A stretch of 64,000 nucleotides of DNA from Rufibacter hautae (GTDB lineage: Bacteria; Bacteroidota; Bacteroidia; Cytophagales; Hymenobacteraceae). Both the position numbers and the translations under genes were made by a program. Position 1 is the first letter of the stretch. Each line of letters starts with the position of its first letter. The notes below the pieces were generated by a model. That model was not told the origin of the DNA. It was given only the letters and a program-made list of their open reading frames with translations, and did no database searches. The stretch spans positions 1,302,001 to 1,366,000 of the forward strand of contig NZ_VKKY01000002.1 in the NCBI RefSeq assembly GCF_008271695.1, read 5' to 3'. This document shows, piece after piece, positions 27,158 to 38,605 of this stretch.

Positions 27158-27511
27158 TCAGCTTCTTTTAAACCAGGACCCTACTTGCCCAAACACCGCG
27201 CTGGCGGTTATTCTGGGCATGTTCCCGGTCCCGAATTCAACGTATGTTTTGTTGTTGACGCGTACATCCACCACTATGCCGGCCCGCAGCATCCAGCCGT
27301 TCAGTTCCTTGGCTTTCTCCATCTTGGAAGCGAACCCGCCGCTGCTCTTGCCCGGGCCCGAAGGCGGCAATACATTCTGGAGCACCCGCTCCAAAGCCGG
27401 GTGGTCTTTGAAATTCACGATGACGTAATTTTCCTCGGCCACTACCAGCACATGGTCTTCCAGTACGGTGAGCACCAGTTTACCCGATATTTCAAACGGA
27501 AATGCATCCAT
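27158..27511 (-). CDS. Hypothetical protein, paired with the gene at 27515
   Basis: A 117-residue soluble protein, beta-rich in its first half (ISGKLVLTVLEDHVLVVAEE) and with a flexible Gly/Ser/Pro loop (PPSGPGKSSGG) in the middle. No family is recognised. It starts 3 nt after the upstream 68-residue gene, so the pair is cotranscribed and probably translationally coupled. Confidence 0.6.
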   Translation of the reverse strand: MDAFPFEISGKLVLTVLEDHVLVVAEENYVIVNFKDHPALERVLQNVLPPSGPGKSSGGFASKMEKAKELNGWMLRAGIVVDVRVNNKTYVEFGTGNMPRITASAVFGQVGSWFKRS

Positions 27512-27514
27512 AAG

Positions 27515-27721
27515 TTATGCCTGCTGAGAGCCAGTGGATTTCGTTTTGAGCGTGAGTTTGCCGTTGAGTTTCCATTGGCCGGGCTGGCCCGCGGGGCCTG
27601 GTCCCTGCACCGACATTTCCTGGAAATCCAGGGTGATGTCTGTTTGGTTGGCTTTTAGCTTTTCCAGGAGAAGGGCGGCCAGGTCAGAGAGTTTTTGAAC
27701 GGGTTGGGTAGCGTTATCCAT
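27515..27721 (-). CDS. Small hypothetical protein
   Basis: A 68-residue protein with an N-terminal amphipathic helix (LSDLAALLLEKLKANQTD) and a beta-type C-terminus (WKLNGKLTLKTKSTG). It is the first gene of a two-gene unit with the 117-residue protein and is divergent from the DUF3108/TapB-like gene. Function is unknown; both proteins contain similar 'K L ... G K L' beta hairpins and may interact. Confidence 0.55.
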   Translation of the reverse strand: MDNATQPVQKLSDLAALLLEKLKANQTDITLDFQEMSVQGPGPAGQPGQWKLNGKLTLKTKSTGSQQA

Positions 27722-27882
27722 AGTCTTAAAGTTTGTTTGCAGATGGGGTTACAAAGACAAAAAATACGAAGCTTAAAACGCCTCGTTTCATTCCGTATTA
27801 TAATTTGAAAAGTCCAATATATCTAAGCAGGGAGCAACTACGTATAAATAGCAGCTATCTACCCTGGTTTGGGGTAAACTCT

Positions 27883-28626
27883 ATGAAAAAAAACTACTTC
27901 TATGTGCTAGGCCTGGTATGGCTTCTGGCTTCCGGCGTGGTGCCCCACCAGGTACTTGCCCAAAATTGCCTGCAACCCCTGGGTATGGCCAAAAACACCG
28001 AGTTCGTCTTCCAGGTAACTGACAAAGGACACAACAAGGGTACCCTCAACAACAAAGTGGTGCAACAGGTAACTGACCAGAAGGGCGATTACGTGACCAC
28101 CTTCAAAACCGCCCGCAGAAACAAATCTAACCGGCCCGAGACCGCTGAGGAGTACCGCATCAGATGCGTCAATGATACCGTTTACTTGGATGCCATGCTG
28201 CTGCTCAGGGAACAGGTGATGAAAGCCTTTGAAGGAAAGGATTTTGACTTCACCCCCGTTGATATTGCCTATCCGCAGCAGATGAAAGTAGGCCAGAAAT
28301 TGCCCGATGGAAAACTAGGCGTCAAGGTCCGCTCCTCTTCAGTAAATATAACCCAAATTTCCATGCTTGCAACAGACCGCACCGTGGAAGCCATGGAAAA
28401 AGTGACCACCCCAGCCGGCACCTTTGACTGCTATAAAATCACGTACAACTACGTGGTGGATCTAGATGCCATGGGCATGCCCCTGCGCGATGTGTTCAAG
28501 GTGGAGGAGTATTTCTCCCTAGAGCACGGCCTCATCAAATGCCAGTACTACAACAAGCGCGGGAAGAAAGGCAAAGGCCTGGAGCTCATCTCTAAGCGGA
28601 ACGCTGCGCAGGCATTGCAGAAATAA
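27883..28626 (+). CDS. Secreted TapB/DUF3108-like protein
   Basis: A 247-residue exported protein. ATG 27883 is chosen because it begins a clean signal peptide (MKKNYFYVLGLVWLLASGVV... LAQ); the frame is open further upstream but without secretory features. The mature part is an all-beta, lipocalin-like or DUF3108-like domain with the family features VTTPAGTFDCYKITY and VEEYFSLEHGLIKCQYY. Relatives are periplasmic proteins of unknown role in Bacteroidota. It is followed by a DUF4920 lipoprotein gene 66 nt downstream. Confidence 0.75.
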   Translation: MKKNYFYVLGLVWLLASGVVPHQVLAQNCLQPLGMAKNTEFVFQVTDKGHNKGTLNNKVVQQVTDQKGDYVTTFKTARRNKSNRPETAEEYRIRCVNDTVYLDAMLLLREQVMKAFEGKDFDFTPVDIAYPQQMKVGQKLPDGKLGVKVRSSSVNITQISMLATDRTVEAMEKVTTPAGTFDCYKITYNYVVDLDAMGMPLRDVFKVEEYFSLEHGLIKCQYYNKRGKKGKGLELISKRNAAQALQK

Positions 28627-28692
28627 ACCTTTCTGTCTTTGTACCTTAGGCGAAGTTGAGTAGATTTACTCATGGTTAAATCCCACATCGCT

Positions 28693-29190
28693 ATGAAAAA
28701 GCTCCTTTATCCTTCCGCATTGGTTTTGGCCCTACTTCTTGCAAACTGCGCCAGAAACCCAGAGACCCCTGGATCTGCCGCCAAGGCTGCTACCCAACCG
28801 GTGAAAACCTTCGGTACGAAGGTAACGCCTACCAACGCCATTACCGCCGCTCAGTTACCTGTCATGCTGGAGCGCCAGGACTCGGCGAAGGCCACTATCG
28901 CCACCAATGTGCTGGAAGTGTGCCAGGCCAAAGGCTGTTGGATGAAAGTAGCCGTGGAGGGGCAAGAACCCATGCGGGTTACCTTCAAGAACTACGCGTT
29001 CTTTATGCCCAAAGACATAGTAGGCAAGGAAGTGGTGTTTGAAGGCGTGGCTTTCAGGGATACCGTGAGTGTGGCAGACCAGCGCCACTTCGCGGAGGAT
29101 GCCGGGCAAAGCAAAGAAGAGATTGCCGCCATCACCAAACCCAAAGCCTCTATCACGTTTGTCGCCTCGGGCGTTCAGGTCAAACAATAA
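28693..29190 (+). CDS. DUF4920 lipoprotein
   Basis: A 165-residue protein starting at ATG 28693, preferred over a longer start because MKKLLYPSALVLALLLANC is a lipoprotein signal with Cys at the lipobox. The mature domain has the DUF4920 signature VLEVCQAKGCWMKVAVEGQ, with a Cys-x4-Cys pair that could bind a metal, and the strand RVTFKNYAFFMPKDIVGKEV. The fold is OB-like. It should be attached to a periplasm-facing or outer membrane. Function is unknown. Confidence 0.82.
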   Translation: MKKLLYPSALVLALLLANCARNPETPGSAAKAATQPVKTFGTKVTPTNAITAAQLPVMLERQDSAKATIATNVLEVCQAKGCWMKVAVEGQEPMRVTFKNYAFFMPKDIVGKEVVFEGVAFRDTVSVADQRHFAEDAGQSKEEIAAITKPKASITFVASGVQVKQ

Positions 29191-29208
29191 CCTTCAGGCA
29201 AATAAACT

Positions 29209-29263
29209 AAAGCCTCCGTTTCAGAGCTGTTTTATGAAAAACGGCTCTGAAACGGAGGCTTTG
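29209..29263. terminator. Bidirectional terminator (palindrome family)
   Basis: Arms aaagcctccgtttcagagct and agagctg-type complement (ctgaaacggaggcttt) around gttttatgaaaaac, between convergent genes. Its core matches the window-wide palindrome. Confidence 0.85.
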
Positions 29264-29306
29264 GTTTAAACGCGTCTTGAACTGGAAGAAAGCCTTGTTA
29301 ATAGGA

Positions 29307-29723
29307 TTACGTCAATTGCCGAAGAAGCCATTGCTCGGCCTGGGTTTGGTTTTCAAAAGCCCGCACGTTTAGGAGCGGCTCTTTCAATTGTTTCTGGAAG
29401 GAGTCAAAGGACCTCTGCCCGAAGATTCCCGGGGACAGGACATGGGCGAAGTAGCGCAGGCCCAAAGCGCTTGCGGCAGGTCCCCACTTGAAAGCCATGT
29501 ACGGCACGGCCACCTCCCAGGGGCCAATCAGCTCGCGGTTGCTGTTGAGTAATCCGCGGGTAGGTTTTTCGCGCAGCATAGCCAGGATTTGGTTTCCGCC
29601 CATCACCACTGTTTCAAGCGTTTGGATCCCAATCCAGTTCACCAGGATGTACCCATCCAGGGGCAGCCATTGCGCCTCAAAATATACATCACCATTCGCT
29701 TTCTTGAGCTCCGTTTTATCCAT
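29307..29723 (-). CDS. SpoIIAA/STAS-like small protein
   Basis: A 138-residue cytoplasmic protein. The beta-alpha pattern (VYFEAQWLPLDGYILVNW, then a helix TLETVVMGGNQILAMLR and the strand RGLLNSNRELIGPW) resembles the SpoIIAA-like/SEC14-type domains common in Cytophagales. The C-terminal helix ending FENQTQAEQWLLRQL is a recurrent closing element of that group. No anti-sigma or kinase partner is nearby. A second protein of similar layout is encoded at 62154-62606. Confidence 0.5.
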   Translation of the reverse strand: MDKTELKKANGDVYFEAQWLPLDGYILVNWIGIQTLETVVMGGNQILAMLREKPTRGLLNSNRELIGPWEVAVPYMAFKWGPAASALGLRYFAHVLSPGIFGQRSFDSFQKQLKEPLLNVRAFENQTQAEQWLLRQLT

Positions 29724-29816
29724 GCACTTAATTTACCGCCTCCTGTCCAGCCTAATTTTGGGCAGAACAGTAAGAAAAACACCTTTTTGCTATCATGCTC
29801 AGGGATAGAACCAAGG

Positions 29817-30605
29817 CTATAAAAATTCTTTTATGGCGGCGATGGTTTCTTCCGGGGCACTCAGGTTAGGGCAATGGCCGGTGGCTTTCAGGAGTTTGAA
29901 CTTGCTGTTGGCCACGTTCTTGTGCATGTACTCCCCTACGGGCAAAGGGGCGATCACGTCATCAGAACACTGCAGAATCAGGGTTTCTGTTTTAACGTTC
30001 TGCAGGTCGGCGCGGTTATCTGAGAGGAAAGTAATACGGGCAAATTCCTTGGCCACCTCAATGTTGCTTTGGCAGAAGCTCTGGGCAAGCTCCTGGCCTA
30101 GCTCTGGCCGGTCTTCGTTGCCCATGATCACGGGCGCAATGCTGTGCGACCAGTTCAGGTAATCGCTGTCAAGGGAAGCTAGCAGGCCATCAATACTCTC
30201 CTGGGTGAAGCCGCCGGTGTAGTCCTCGTCATTAATGTAGCGGGGCGATGGTCCGATCAACACCAATTTGGAGAACCTGGCGGGGTCAATGATGGAAGCG
30301 AGCACCCCAATCATGGCACTCACGGAGTGGCCCACAAAGATGACATCCTCCAACTCCAGTTCTTCGCAAATTTCCAGAATGTCTACCGCGTAGGATTGCA
30401 GCGAGGAATAACGCTCCAGAACATACGCTGAGGTATCTGCTTTCCCGAAGCCGACATGGTCAAAAAGGATGATCTTATACTCCTCCTCAAATGCGGGCGT
30501 AATGTAGCGCCACATATTCTGGTCACAGCCATAGCCGTGGGCAAACAGCATGGGCTTCTCCCCCCTGCCTTTGACTTGTACGTAATTTCTTTTGATCGCT
30601 TTCAT
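29817..30605 (-). CDS. RsbQ-like alpha/beta hydrolase
   Basis: A 262-residue alpha/beta hydrolase. Starting at ATG 30605 (MKAIKRNYVQVKGRG) matches the family start better than a start 10 codons upstream. The catalytic triad is S94 in VGHSVSAMIG, an Asp in LQCSDDVIAP (215/216) and H244 in TGHCPNLS, nearly the same spacing as in B. subtilis RsbQ (S96, D219, H247), as is total length. RsbQ acts with the PAS phosphatase RsbP in energy-stress signalling, and related proteins (KAI2/D14) bind butenolides. No PAS partner is next to it here. Confidence 0.85.
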   Translation of the reverse strand: MKAIKRNYVQVKGRGEKPMLFAHGYGCDQNMWRYITPAFEEEYKIILFDHVGFGKADTSAYVLERYSSLQSYAVDILEICEELELEDVIFVGHSVSAMIGVLASIIDPARFSKLVLIGPSPRYINDEDYTGGFTQESIDGLLASLDSDYLNWSHSIAPVIMGNEDRPELGQELAQSFCQSNIEVAKEFARITFLSDNRADLQNVKTETLILQCSDDVIAPLPVGEYMHKNVANSKFKLLKATGHCPNLSAPEETIAAIKEFL

Positions 30606-31091
30606 GGTTAGGGGGGTAAGAAAGGGCAAGTACAAAAGTCCACCAGTGAAGGAGGGCGGCTTAAATATACGAATCTTCTATATAAGATTCTCTTTTAAGT
30701 CCTTTTTATCAAAACAGCCATGGTTCTGATTTTAAATCTGCCAAGTAAAGACTTGATAAAGTAAGGCTCTGATAATTAAGGGATTATTTACTTTAAAGCT
30801 TGTGATTAAAATTCTATCATAAAAGCAATATTAGGTCCACGGATGAAAACTGTTTTACCCATGATTCAAAGAAAACAGGACCAAAAAAGCTTTTAAAGGC
30901 TACGGTTCTTTACCTCTCGCTCCTGTAAATAAGCGAATGAAGCTCTACTAACCTTCCCCTAAAAGAAACAAAACTACCAGAAATTTTGCCCGTTTAACCT
31001 TGGACCAGAAGCACACGTTTTGGCTTTATAGGGCCATGAACCTGGTGCGGAACGGCGTAGCTGCCGGAGTTTGACATTATAAGTACACTGT
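30606..31091. other. Intergenic gap, 486 bp
   Basis: A gap between divergent genes, so it holds both promoters. A short dyad, gaatctt-ctatat-aagattc, is at about 30671-30690. The rest is A+T-rich with no frame that looks coding and no recognised RNA. Confidence 0.45.
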
Positions 31092-31808
31092 ATGGAATCT
31101 TTAAAAGGGAAAACTGCCCTCATCACGGGCGCTGGCAAGGGAATAGGGCGCGCGGTAGCCCTTGCGCTGGCGAAAGAAGGAGTAAACATAGGGTTACTGG
31201 CCCGCACGCAGAGCGACTTGGAGAAAGTGGCCGCTGAGATAGAAGCGCTTGGCGTAGAGACCTCCATCGTCACCGCCGATGTCACCCAAATCTACAGCGT
31301 GAACCATGCCGTGGAGCAGGTACAGCAGGAACTGGGCTTTATTGACATCCTCATCAACAACGCCGGCGTTGCTTCCTTCGGGAAGTTCCTGGACCTGGAG
31401 CCGGATCAATGGGAGCACATCATTAAGGTTAACCTGATGGGGCCTTACTATGTGACCCGTGCCGTGCTACCGGCCATGATCTCCAAGAAGACCGGCGACA
31501 TTGTGAACATCTCCTCCACTGCCGGGCAACGCGGCTCGGCGGTCACCAGTGCCTACAGCGCCTCCAAATTCGGGTTAATAGGACTGTCTGAGTCGTTGAT
31601 GCAGGAAGTCCGGAAGCACAACATCCGGGTGACCACCCTCACTCCCAGCACCGTGGCCACCGAGTTGGCCGTTGGCCTCAAACTCACCGACGGCAACCCC
31701 GAGAAAGTCATGCAGCCGGAGGATTTTGCGGAGTTTGTGGTGTGCCAGTTGAAACTGAACCGCCGGGTGTTCCTGAAAGATGCGGGCATCTGGTCCACCA
31801 ATCCGTAG
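31092..31808 (+). CDS. SDR family oxidoreductase (FabG-like)
   Basis: A 238-residue short-chain dehydrogenase. It has the NAD(P)-binding TGAGKGIG (residues 12-19), [10 protein letters not shown], the Ser before [10 protein letters not shown] (about 142) and the catalytic Y155 and K159 in SAYSASKFG. The closest functional group is 3-ketoacyl-ACP/CoA reductase-like, but the C-terminus lacks specific features. Reactions are probably reversible ketone reductions. It is a monocistronic gene. Confidence 0.9.
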   Translation: MESLKGKTALITGAGKGIGRAVALALAKEGVNIGLLARTQSDLEKVAAEIEALGVETSIVTADVTQIYSVNHAVEQVQQELGFIDILINNAGVASFGKFLDLEPDQWEHIIKVNLMGPYYVTRAVLPAMISKKTGDIVNISSTAGQRGSAVTSAYSASKFGLIGLSESLMQEVRKHNIRVTTLTPSTVATELAVGLKLTDGNPEKVMQPEDFAEFVVCQLKLNRRVFLKDAGIWSTNP

Positions 31809-31840
31809 GGAACCAACATCGGCTACAAGCCGATCTAAAA

Positions 31841-31892
31841 AGAAAAGGGTTTCGGGGCTGTTTTATGGAAAACAGCCCCGAAACCCTTTTTA
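31841..31892. terminator. Bidirectional terminator (palindrome family)
   Basis: Perfect arms aaaagggtttcggggctg and cagccccgaaaccctttt separated by ttttatggaaaa, between the convergent SDR and helicase genes. Confidence 0.88.
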
Positions 31893-31920
31893 GCTAGACT
31901 TCAGTTTCTGTTTACTTGAT

Positions 31921-33066
31921 CTAAAAGCCTTTCAGGTCTATGTCTCCGGTCTCCTGGGTGGAAATCACGCGCTTGGTTTGCTTCTGGATGATCTTGAAAT
32001 GGTGCGCATCCTCGGGAGTTACCAGCGTGATCGCCTCTCCCGCCGATTCCGCCCTACCCGTACGACCGATCCGGTGGATGTAGTCTTTGGAGGAGCGCGG
32101 CAAGTCATAATTGATCACGTAGGGCAGGTATTGCACATCAATGCCTCTGGAAGCCAGATCAGTTGCCACCAGCACCGCCACTTTCCCTTTCTTGAACAAG
32201 GCCAAGGCCTCGGTGCGGGCGCCCTGGCTTTTACCGCTGTGCAGCGCCACCGCCTTGATCCCGTTATTGGCGAGTTTGGTCACCAGGTGATCGGCGCGCT
32301 GGGTAGCGGAGACGAACACCAGTACCTGCTGCATGTTGCGGTGCTTAATGAGATAGCGCAGGAACGGACCTTTTTTCTCGGTGGCCACCAGATAGGCCAT
32401 TTCAGAGATGAGGGAGGGTCCGGAGGTTTCCTCTTCCTTGATTTCCACCAGGATGGGCTCATGCAGCAAAGTCTCCTGGATGGCGTTCACCTTATTATCC
32501 AGCGTGGCCGAGAACAGCAGATTCTGACGTCTTTTTGGTAAAAGGGCCAGAATCTGGCGCATCTCCTCCTCAAAGCCCAGGTTCAGCATTTTATCGGCCT
32601 CGTCCAAAACCAGCGTTTCCACTTCAGACAGATGCACCGCTTTAGATTCCACCAGATCCAGCAAACGGCCCGGCGTCGCCACCAGGATATCGGTCCCCTG
32701 CAACTTCATCATCTGCGGATTGATGGACACGCCCCCAAATACCGCCAGTGTCTTGATCTGAATAGGTATATGCGCGCTGAAGGACAGGAACACCTCCCCT
32801 ACCTGCAAGGCCAGTTCCCGCGTAGGAACCAGGACCAGCGCCTTCACATAACGGTTCTTGAAAGCCCGGTTCGTCTGCATTTTGTCCAGGAGCGGCAAAG
32901 CGTAGGCTGCCGTTTTCCCCGAGCCCGTCTGCGCGATGCCCAACAGGTCCCGCCCATTCAGAATCTCCGGAATGGCGACTTTCTGCACCGGAGTGGGCTG
33001 AGGAAACTTCTGGGCGGCCACGGCTTTCACAATGGCGGGCGATAAACCTAACTCTGAAAAGGACAT
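31921..33066 (-). CDS. DEAD-box RNA helicase (RhlE-like)
   Basis: A 381-residue ATP-dependent RNA helicase core. ATG 33066 (MSFSELGLSPAIVKAV) is chosen because it starts at the Q-motif region and lies 28 nt from a promoter box. Motifs in order: Q motif near FPQPTPVQ, Walker A AQTGSGKT, PTRELALQ, DEAD in VLDEADKMLN, SAT, and HRIGRTGR. There is almost no C-terminal extension, unlike full-length RhlE with a basic tail. It likely remodels rRNA or structured mRNA, for example in cold growth. Confidence 0.92.
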   Translation of the reverse strand: MSFSELGLSPAIVKAVAAQKFPQPTPVQKVAIPEILNGRDLLGIAQTGSGKTAAYALPLLDKMQTNRAFKNRYVKALVLVPTRELALQVGEVFLSFSAHIPIQIKTLAVFGGVSINPQMMKLQGTDILVATPGRLLDLVESKAVHLSEVETLVLDEADKMLNLGFEEEMRQILALLPKRRQNLLFSATLDNKVNAIQETLLHEPILVEIKEEETSGPSLISEMAYLVATEKKGPFLRYLIKHRNMQQVLVFVSATQRADHLVTKLANNGIKAVALHSGKSQGARTEALALFKKGKVAVLVATDLASRGIDVQYLPYVINYDLPRSSKDYIHRIGRTGRAESAGEAITLVTPEDAHHFKIIQKQTKRVISTQETGDIDLKGF

Positions 33067-33094
33067 ACTTTTGTCTTGAAGGAAATGGAAGCCC

Positions 33095-33102
33095 CAAAGA
33101 TA
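33095..33102 (-). promoter_or_regulatory. Bacteroidota -7 promoter box (TATCTTTG)
   Basis: Minus-strand TATCTTTG matches TAnnTTTG, 28 nt upstream of the helicase ATG and inside the gap after the gluconokinase stop. The helicase can therefore be expressed on its own. Confidence 0.6.
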
Positions 33103-33128
33103 GCCTTTAAAAACGGGTTCTGGATTGC

Positions 33129-33647
33129 TCAACCATCAGTGGCAGCCACAGCGGTACCACCAGGCGGAAAGCCCTTGATGATTTCCTGCACCAGCACCTC
33201 CGGGGAATGCACCACATCCAAAGACAAGGCATTGCGCGGCACTTCCAAAGTGTTCAGTTGGGAGGTCAGCAGCGTACCCGGCATGAAGTGCCCGGCCCGG
33301 GCGCTCAGCCGGCTCTGGAGTAAGGCCGGGTCGCCGTGCAGGAAGGTTATTTTAAGCTCATTTTTAAGGTTCTGCTGCAAAACCAGCCGGTACTTCTCTT
33401 TGAGCGCCGAGCAGGCCAGTACAATCTCTTGCCCCGCTTTTTCGGCTTCCTGCAGAAGTCCGTTCAGCTTTACAAGCCACTCTGAGCGGTCCTCGTCGGT
33501 GAGCGGTATGCCGCTGCGCATTTTCTCAATGCTGGGCGCCAGGTGGTAATCATCGGCGTCAAAGAAATGGAAGCCCAGTTCCTGCGCCAAAAGCTTTCCT
33601 ACCGTGGTCTTTCCGCTCCCCGATACACCCATTACCATGTATGACAT
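33129..33647 (-). CDS. gntK: Gluconokinase
   Basis: A 172-residue P-loop carbohydrate kinase that phosphorylates gluconate at the 6-position with ATP for entry into the pentose-phosphate or Entner-Doudoroff route. Walker A is GVSGSGKTTVG (residues 7-17), followed by the family-typical FFDADDYHLAPSIEKM (gluconate binding) and PLTDEDRSEWL. ACSALKEKYR and FLHGDPALLQSR continue the GntK pattern. Its length is normal. It lies upstream of the helicase gene in the same direction, but no gluconate permease or regulator is nearby. Confidence 0.9.
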   Translation of the reverse strand: MSYMVMGVSGSGKTTVGKLLAQELGFHFFDADDYHLAPSIEKMRSGIPLTDEDRSEWLVKLNGLLQEAEKAGQEIVLACSALKEKYRLVLQQNLKNELKITFLHGDPALLQSRLSARAGHFMPGTLLTSQLNTLEVPRNALSLDVVHSPEVLVQEIIKGFPPGGTAVAATDG

Positions 33648-33879
33648 GTTCTGTTCTTATGTAAAATACACTAAAGTACCATAACCAGCATAGATGCCCA
33701 AGTGTTGTACTGGTTCCTTGCCCGTCAAAGTACCGAATTAGCCTAAAAAAAGAAAAAAGCACACCATAAGACTTTCTCTTTCAAGGTTGTCAGTTGTTTA
33801 TTAGCCTGTTCTTCAATAGGTTAAATCATTTATAATATGTAATTTAAAGTATACTTCTACCACGTAAACCCCTCTGATT

Positions 33880-35133
33880 TTGGAAACAGAAACCTCTACC
33901 CTAAATCAATGGAGTGCGTGGAAGAAGCTATTGTTCCGGTTTTTCGCCCTCTACTTTGCTTTATACATTCTAGGTCCCTTGCTTTCGTCGTGGTGGGGTC
34001 CTTTGGTTAGTTTCTTGGCGAAGCATGTGTTGCTTATGGAGCAACCGGTAGTGGATACCCCTTCAGGCAGTGGGGATACCCTGTTTTACTACGTCCAGTT
34101 ATTAGGGATTATTCTGCTGGCTTTGGTTGGGTTTATTGTTTGGACCCTCCTTGACAACAAGCGCAAAAACTACGATAGCCTATTCTATTGGGCAATGGTG
34201 CTGGTTAGATACTCCTTGGCCGCTACTTTGATAGGCTATGGCTTCGCCAAAATCTACAAAACACAATTTCTTTTTCCGGCCCCCAGCTATCTTTTTACGC
34301 CTTTGTGGCAAAGCTCCCCCATGGGTCTGGTTTGGAAATTCATGGGTTATTCTACGGGCTACAACTATTTCACGGGCTTTGCCGAGGCCCTGGGCGGAGT
34401 CTTACTGCTCTTCCGGCGGACAGCCACCTTTGGTGCGCTATTAGGGTTTGGGGTGATGGCAAACATTGTGGCCATCAACTTCTTCTATGATGTGCCTGTG
34501 AAAATATTTTCTTCGCACCTGCTGTTCATGGCGTTGTTTGTAGCGGCACCAGATCTAAAACGGCTTTTCACCTTCTTCTTCTTAAACAATCCAGTACCTG
34601 CAGCTACCCTGGCAGCGCCAGATTTCCAGAAAAAATGGATGCACCAGACGCACTTTTGGCTGAAGCTGTCACTCTTGTGCTACTTTGGGTATTCCACCAT
34701 TGTCATGGGCTACCAACAGTATAAATCCTACACTACTTCAATCACGAAGGCACCTTTGCACGGTGCCTTTCAGGTAACAACATTTATCCTTAACGGAGAT
34801 ACCTTACCGCCTCTCACCACCGACACCATCCGCTGGAAACTGTTTCTGGTGAACAACGAAAATTCCATATCCGCCAGAATCATGAACGATTCCGTCCAGC
34901 GGTTAAAGGCAACGGTAGATACAACCCAGAAAAGCCTCTCCTGGTATTCGCCCTTGGATAGTACCCAAACCTCCAGCCTCCGGTACTATCAAACAAACAG
35001 TAATCTCCTCACGTTACGGGGGCACCTGAACAAAGACTCTGTCAAAATCGACCTCAGGAAAATCGATCTTCGAAAACTGCCGCTGGCCCGAAGAGGCTTC
35101 CATTGGGTGAATGAGGTTCCTTACAACCGCTAA
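33880..35133 (+). CDS. DoxX-like multi-span membrane protein
   Basis: A 417-residue membrane protein. About seven hydrophobic segments fill residues 15-235, with a DoxX/SURF4-like central part (FYWAMVLVRYSLAATLIGYG ... GFAEALGGVLLLFRRTATFG). After one more helix near residue 275 (LKLSLLCYFGYSTIVMGY), a beta-rich soluble domain of about 120 residues follows, probably periplasmic. TTG at 33880 is the likely start, as no ATG fits the N-terminus. Members are often annotated as hypothetical; function is unknown. Confidence 0.75.
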   Translation: METETSTLNQWSAWKKLLFRFFALYFALYILGPLLSSWWGPLVSFLAKHVLLMEQPVVDTPSGSGDTLFYYVQLLGIILLALVGFIVWTLLDNKRKNYDSLFYWAMVLVRYSLAATLIGYGFAKIYKTQFLFPAPSYLFTPLWQSSPMGLVWKFMGYSTGYNYFTGFAEALGGVLLLFRRTATFGALLGFGVMANIVAINFFYDVPVKIFSSHLLFMALFVAAPDLKRLFTFFFLNNPVPAATLAAPDFQKKWMHQTHFWLKLSLLCYFGYSTIVMGYQQYKSYTTSITKAPLHGAFQVTTFILNGDTLPPLTTDTIRWKLFLVNNENSISARIMNDSVQRLKATVDTTQKSLSWYSPLDSTQTSSLRYYQTNSNLLTLRGHLNKDSVKIDLRKIDLRKLPLARRGFHWVNEVPYNR

Positions 35134-35212
35134 AAATCTGGGGACCTTCATTATTGAAAAAGAGACGTTTTTTCAAAAACAGGCTTAAAGCAGAGACTTC
35201 CTCCTCTCCTGA

Positions 35213-37321
<2,109 letters not shown>

Positions 37322-37403
37322 GCTGACAAAGGCAGAAACTACAGATGGTTTGACAACCCGCCGTTGATCTACGGTAGAGGTTAGGAGCCACTGATTTAAG
37401 ATA

Positions 37404-37455
37404 AAACCCGTTTAGGGGCTGCTTTCTGCAAAACAGCCCTTAAACGGGTTCTTTG
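37404..37455 (+). terminator. ligA terminator (palindrome family)
   Basis: Arms aacccgtttaggggctg and cagcccttaaacgggtt with a T-rich tail, about 85 nt after ligA. It is a strong match to the repeated palindrome. Confidence 0.8.
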
Positions 37456-37597
37456 TTTCTGCTTCATCAGGCATTTGGTTTGAATTTCTATAAGCCGTTG
37501 AAAGCATTGGAGCCTACTAGGCAATAAAATAGTACAAAAAGTGTAACGCTATGCTATCAGTCTCGTTCGTTTAGGAAACTGCGTAGACAATAACATT

Positions 37598-38605
37598 ATG
37601 ACTTTCAAACCCCTGCCAATTGAGAAGAATAAGGAAGGACAGGTGCGCACCGTGGGCTTTGAATTGGAGTTCGCGAATGTGGGCATCAATGAATGCCTGG
37701 AGATTGTCCAGGTGCTGTACGGAGGCGAGATAGAATGGGAAAACCGCTTTTCGGCGAAGCTGGTGAATACGCGCCTGGGAGATTTCAGCGTGGAGATAGA
37801 CCTGAAGCTGCTGACGGAGAAACAGTACAAAGCGCTTTTTGAGAAGCTGAACATAAATGTGGAGCACATCAAATTTGGAGAGGAGACTTTGGAAAATCTC
37901 ATAGATGATACCCTGGAGGCCGTGATCCAGAAAGTGATTCCGTATGAAATTGGCGTGCCGCCTCTCCCCTATGACCAACTGGAGCAATTGGAGGTTTTGC
38001 GGCAGAGCCTGTATGAGCACCACGCCAAGGGCACTGAGGCTTTCATCACCAACGCCTTCGGGACGCACATCAACGTGGAAATCCCTGATACCGAACCAAC
38101 TACCATTCTGCGGTACATACGGGCGTTTCTGCTTTTGTACCCCTGGCTTTTGGAAGCCGGCGAAACCGATTTTGCCCGCAAGAACCTCACCTCGTTCATC
38201 AATCCTTTTCCCGCTGAGTACAACCAACTGGTCCTGGATCCGGCGTACACGCCCACCTTGGAGCAACTCATTGACGACTACCACCAGTACAACCCAGACC
38301 GGAACCGTCCGTTGGATATGTACCCGCTCTTTGCCCACGTGAGGCCTGACCAAGTAAACCAATTCACCAATTTGGGTAGCGTAAAAGCCAGAAAGACTTT
38401 CCATTACCGGCTGCCCAACTCCTGCGTCTCAGACCCAACCTGGACTTTGGCCCAGGAATGGAACAACTGGGTAGTAATAGAAGAACTGGCCAATGACCCA
38501 GACCGGATTACCCAGATGAGCAAAGAATACCTCAACCTGAAAGAGAATACACTTATCGGGTTTGAGAAAAAATGGTGCAAACAAACCGAGCAGTGGCTAC
38601 CGTAA
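37598..38605 (+). CDS. Amidoligase family protein
   Basis: A 335-residue enzyme of the amidoligase family (PF12224-type, with the glutamine-synthetase/gamma-glutamyl-cysteine-synthetase fold). It should form an amide bond between a carboxylate and an amine using ATP. The metal/ATP strand VGFELEFANV (residues 19-28) carries the acidic pair. Later conserved blocks include GDFSVEID, GTHINVEIPD, SFINPFPAEYNQLVLDP and KTFHYRLPNS. Its 3' end overlaps the next gene by 34 bp, so the two are translationally coupled. The neighbour is a C26-type amidotransferase hydrolase, a pairing seen with amidoligases in other bacteria. The substrates are unknown. Confidence 0.85.
   Translation: MTFKPLPIEKNKEGQVRTVGFELEFANVGINECLEIVQVLYGGEIEWENRFSAKLVNTRLGDFSVEIDLKLLTEKQYKALFEKLNINVEHIKFGEETLENLIDDTLEAVIQKVIPYEIGVPPLPYDQLEQLEVLRQSLYEHHAKGTEAFITNAFGTHINVEIPDTEPTTILRYIRAFLLLYPWLLEAGETDFARKNLTSFINPFPAEYNQLVLDPAYTPTLEQLIDDYHQYNPDRNRPLDMYPLFAHVRPDQVNQFTNLGSVKARKTFHYRLPNSCVSDPTWTLAQEWNNWVVIEELANDPDRITQMSKEYLNLKENTLIGFEKKWCKQTEQWLP

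Noticed and set aside
37571-38404. 277-codon frame antisense to the amidoligase gene
   Set aside because: The sense frame is conserved family sequence coupled to the next gene; this is a shadow frame.
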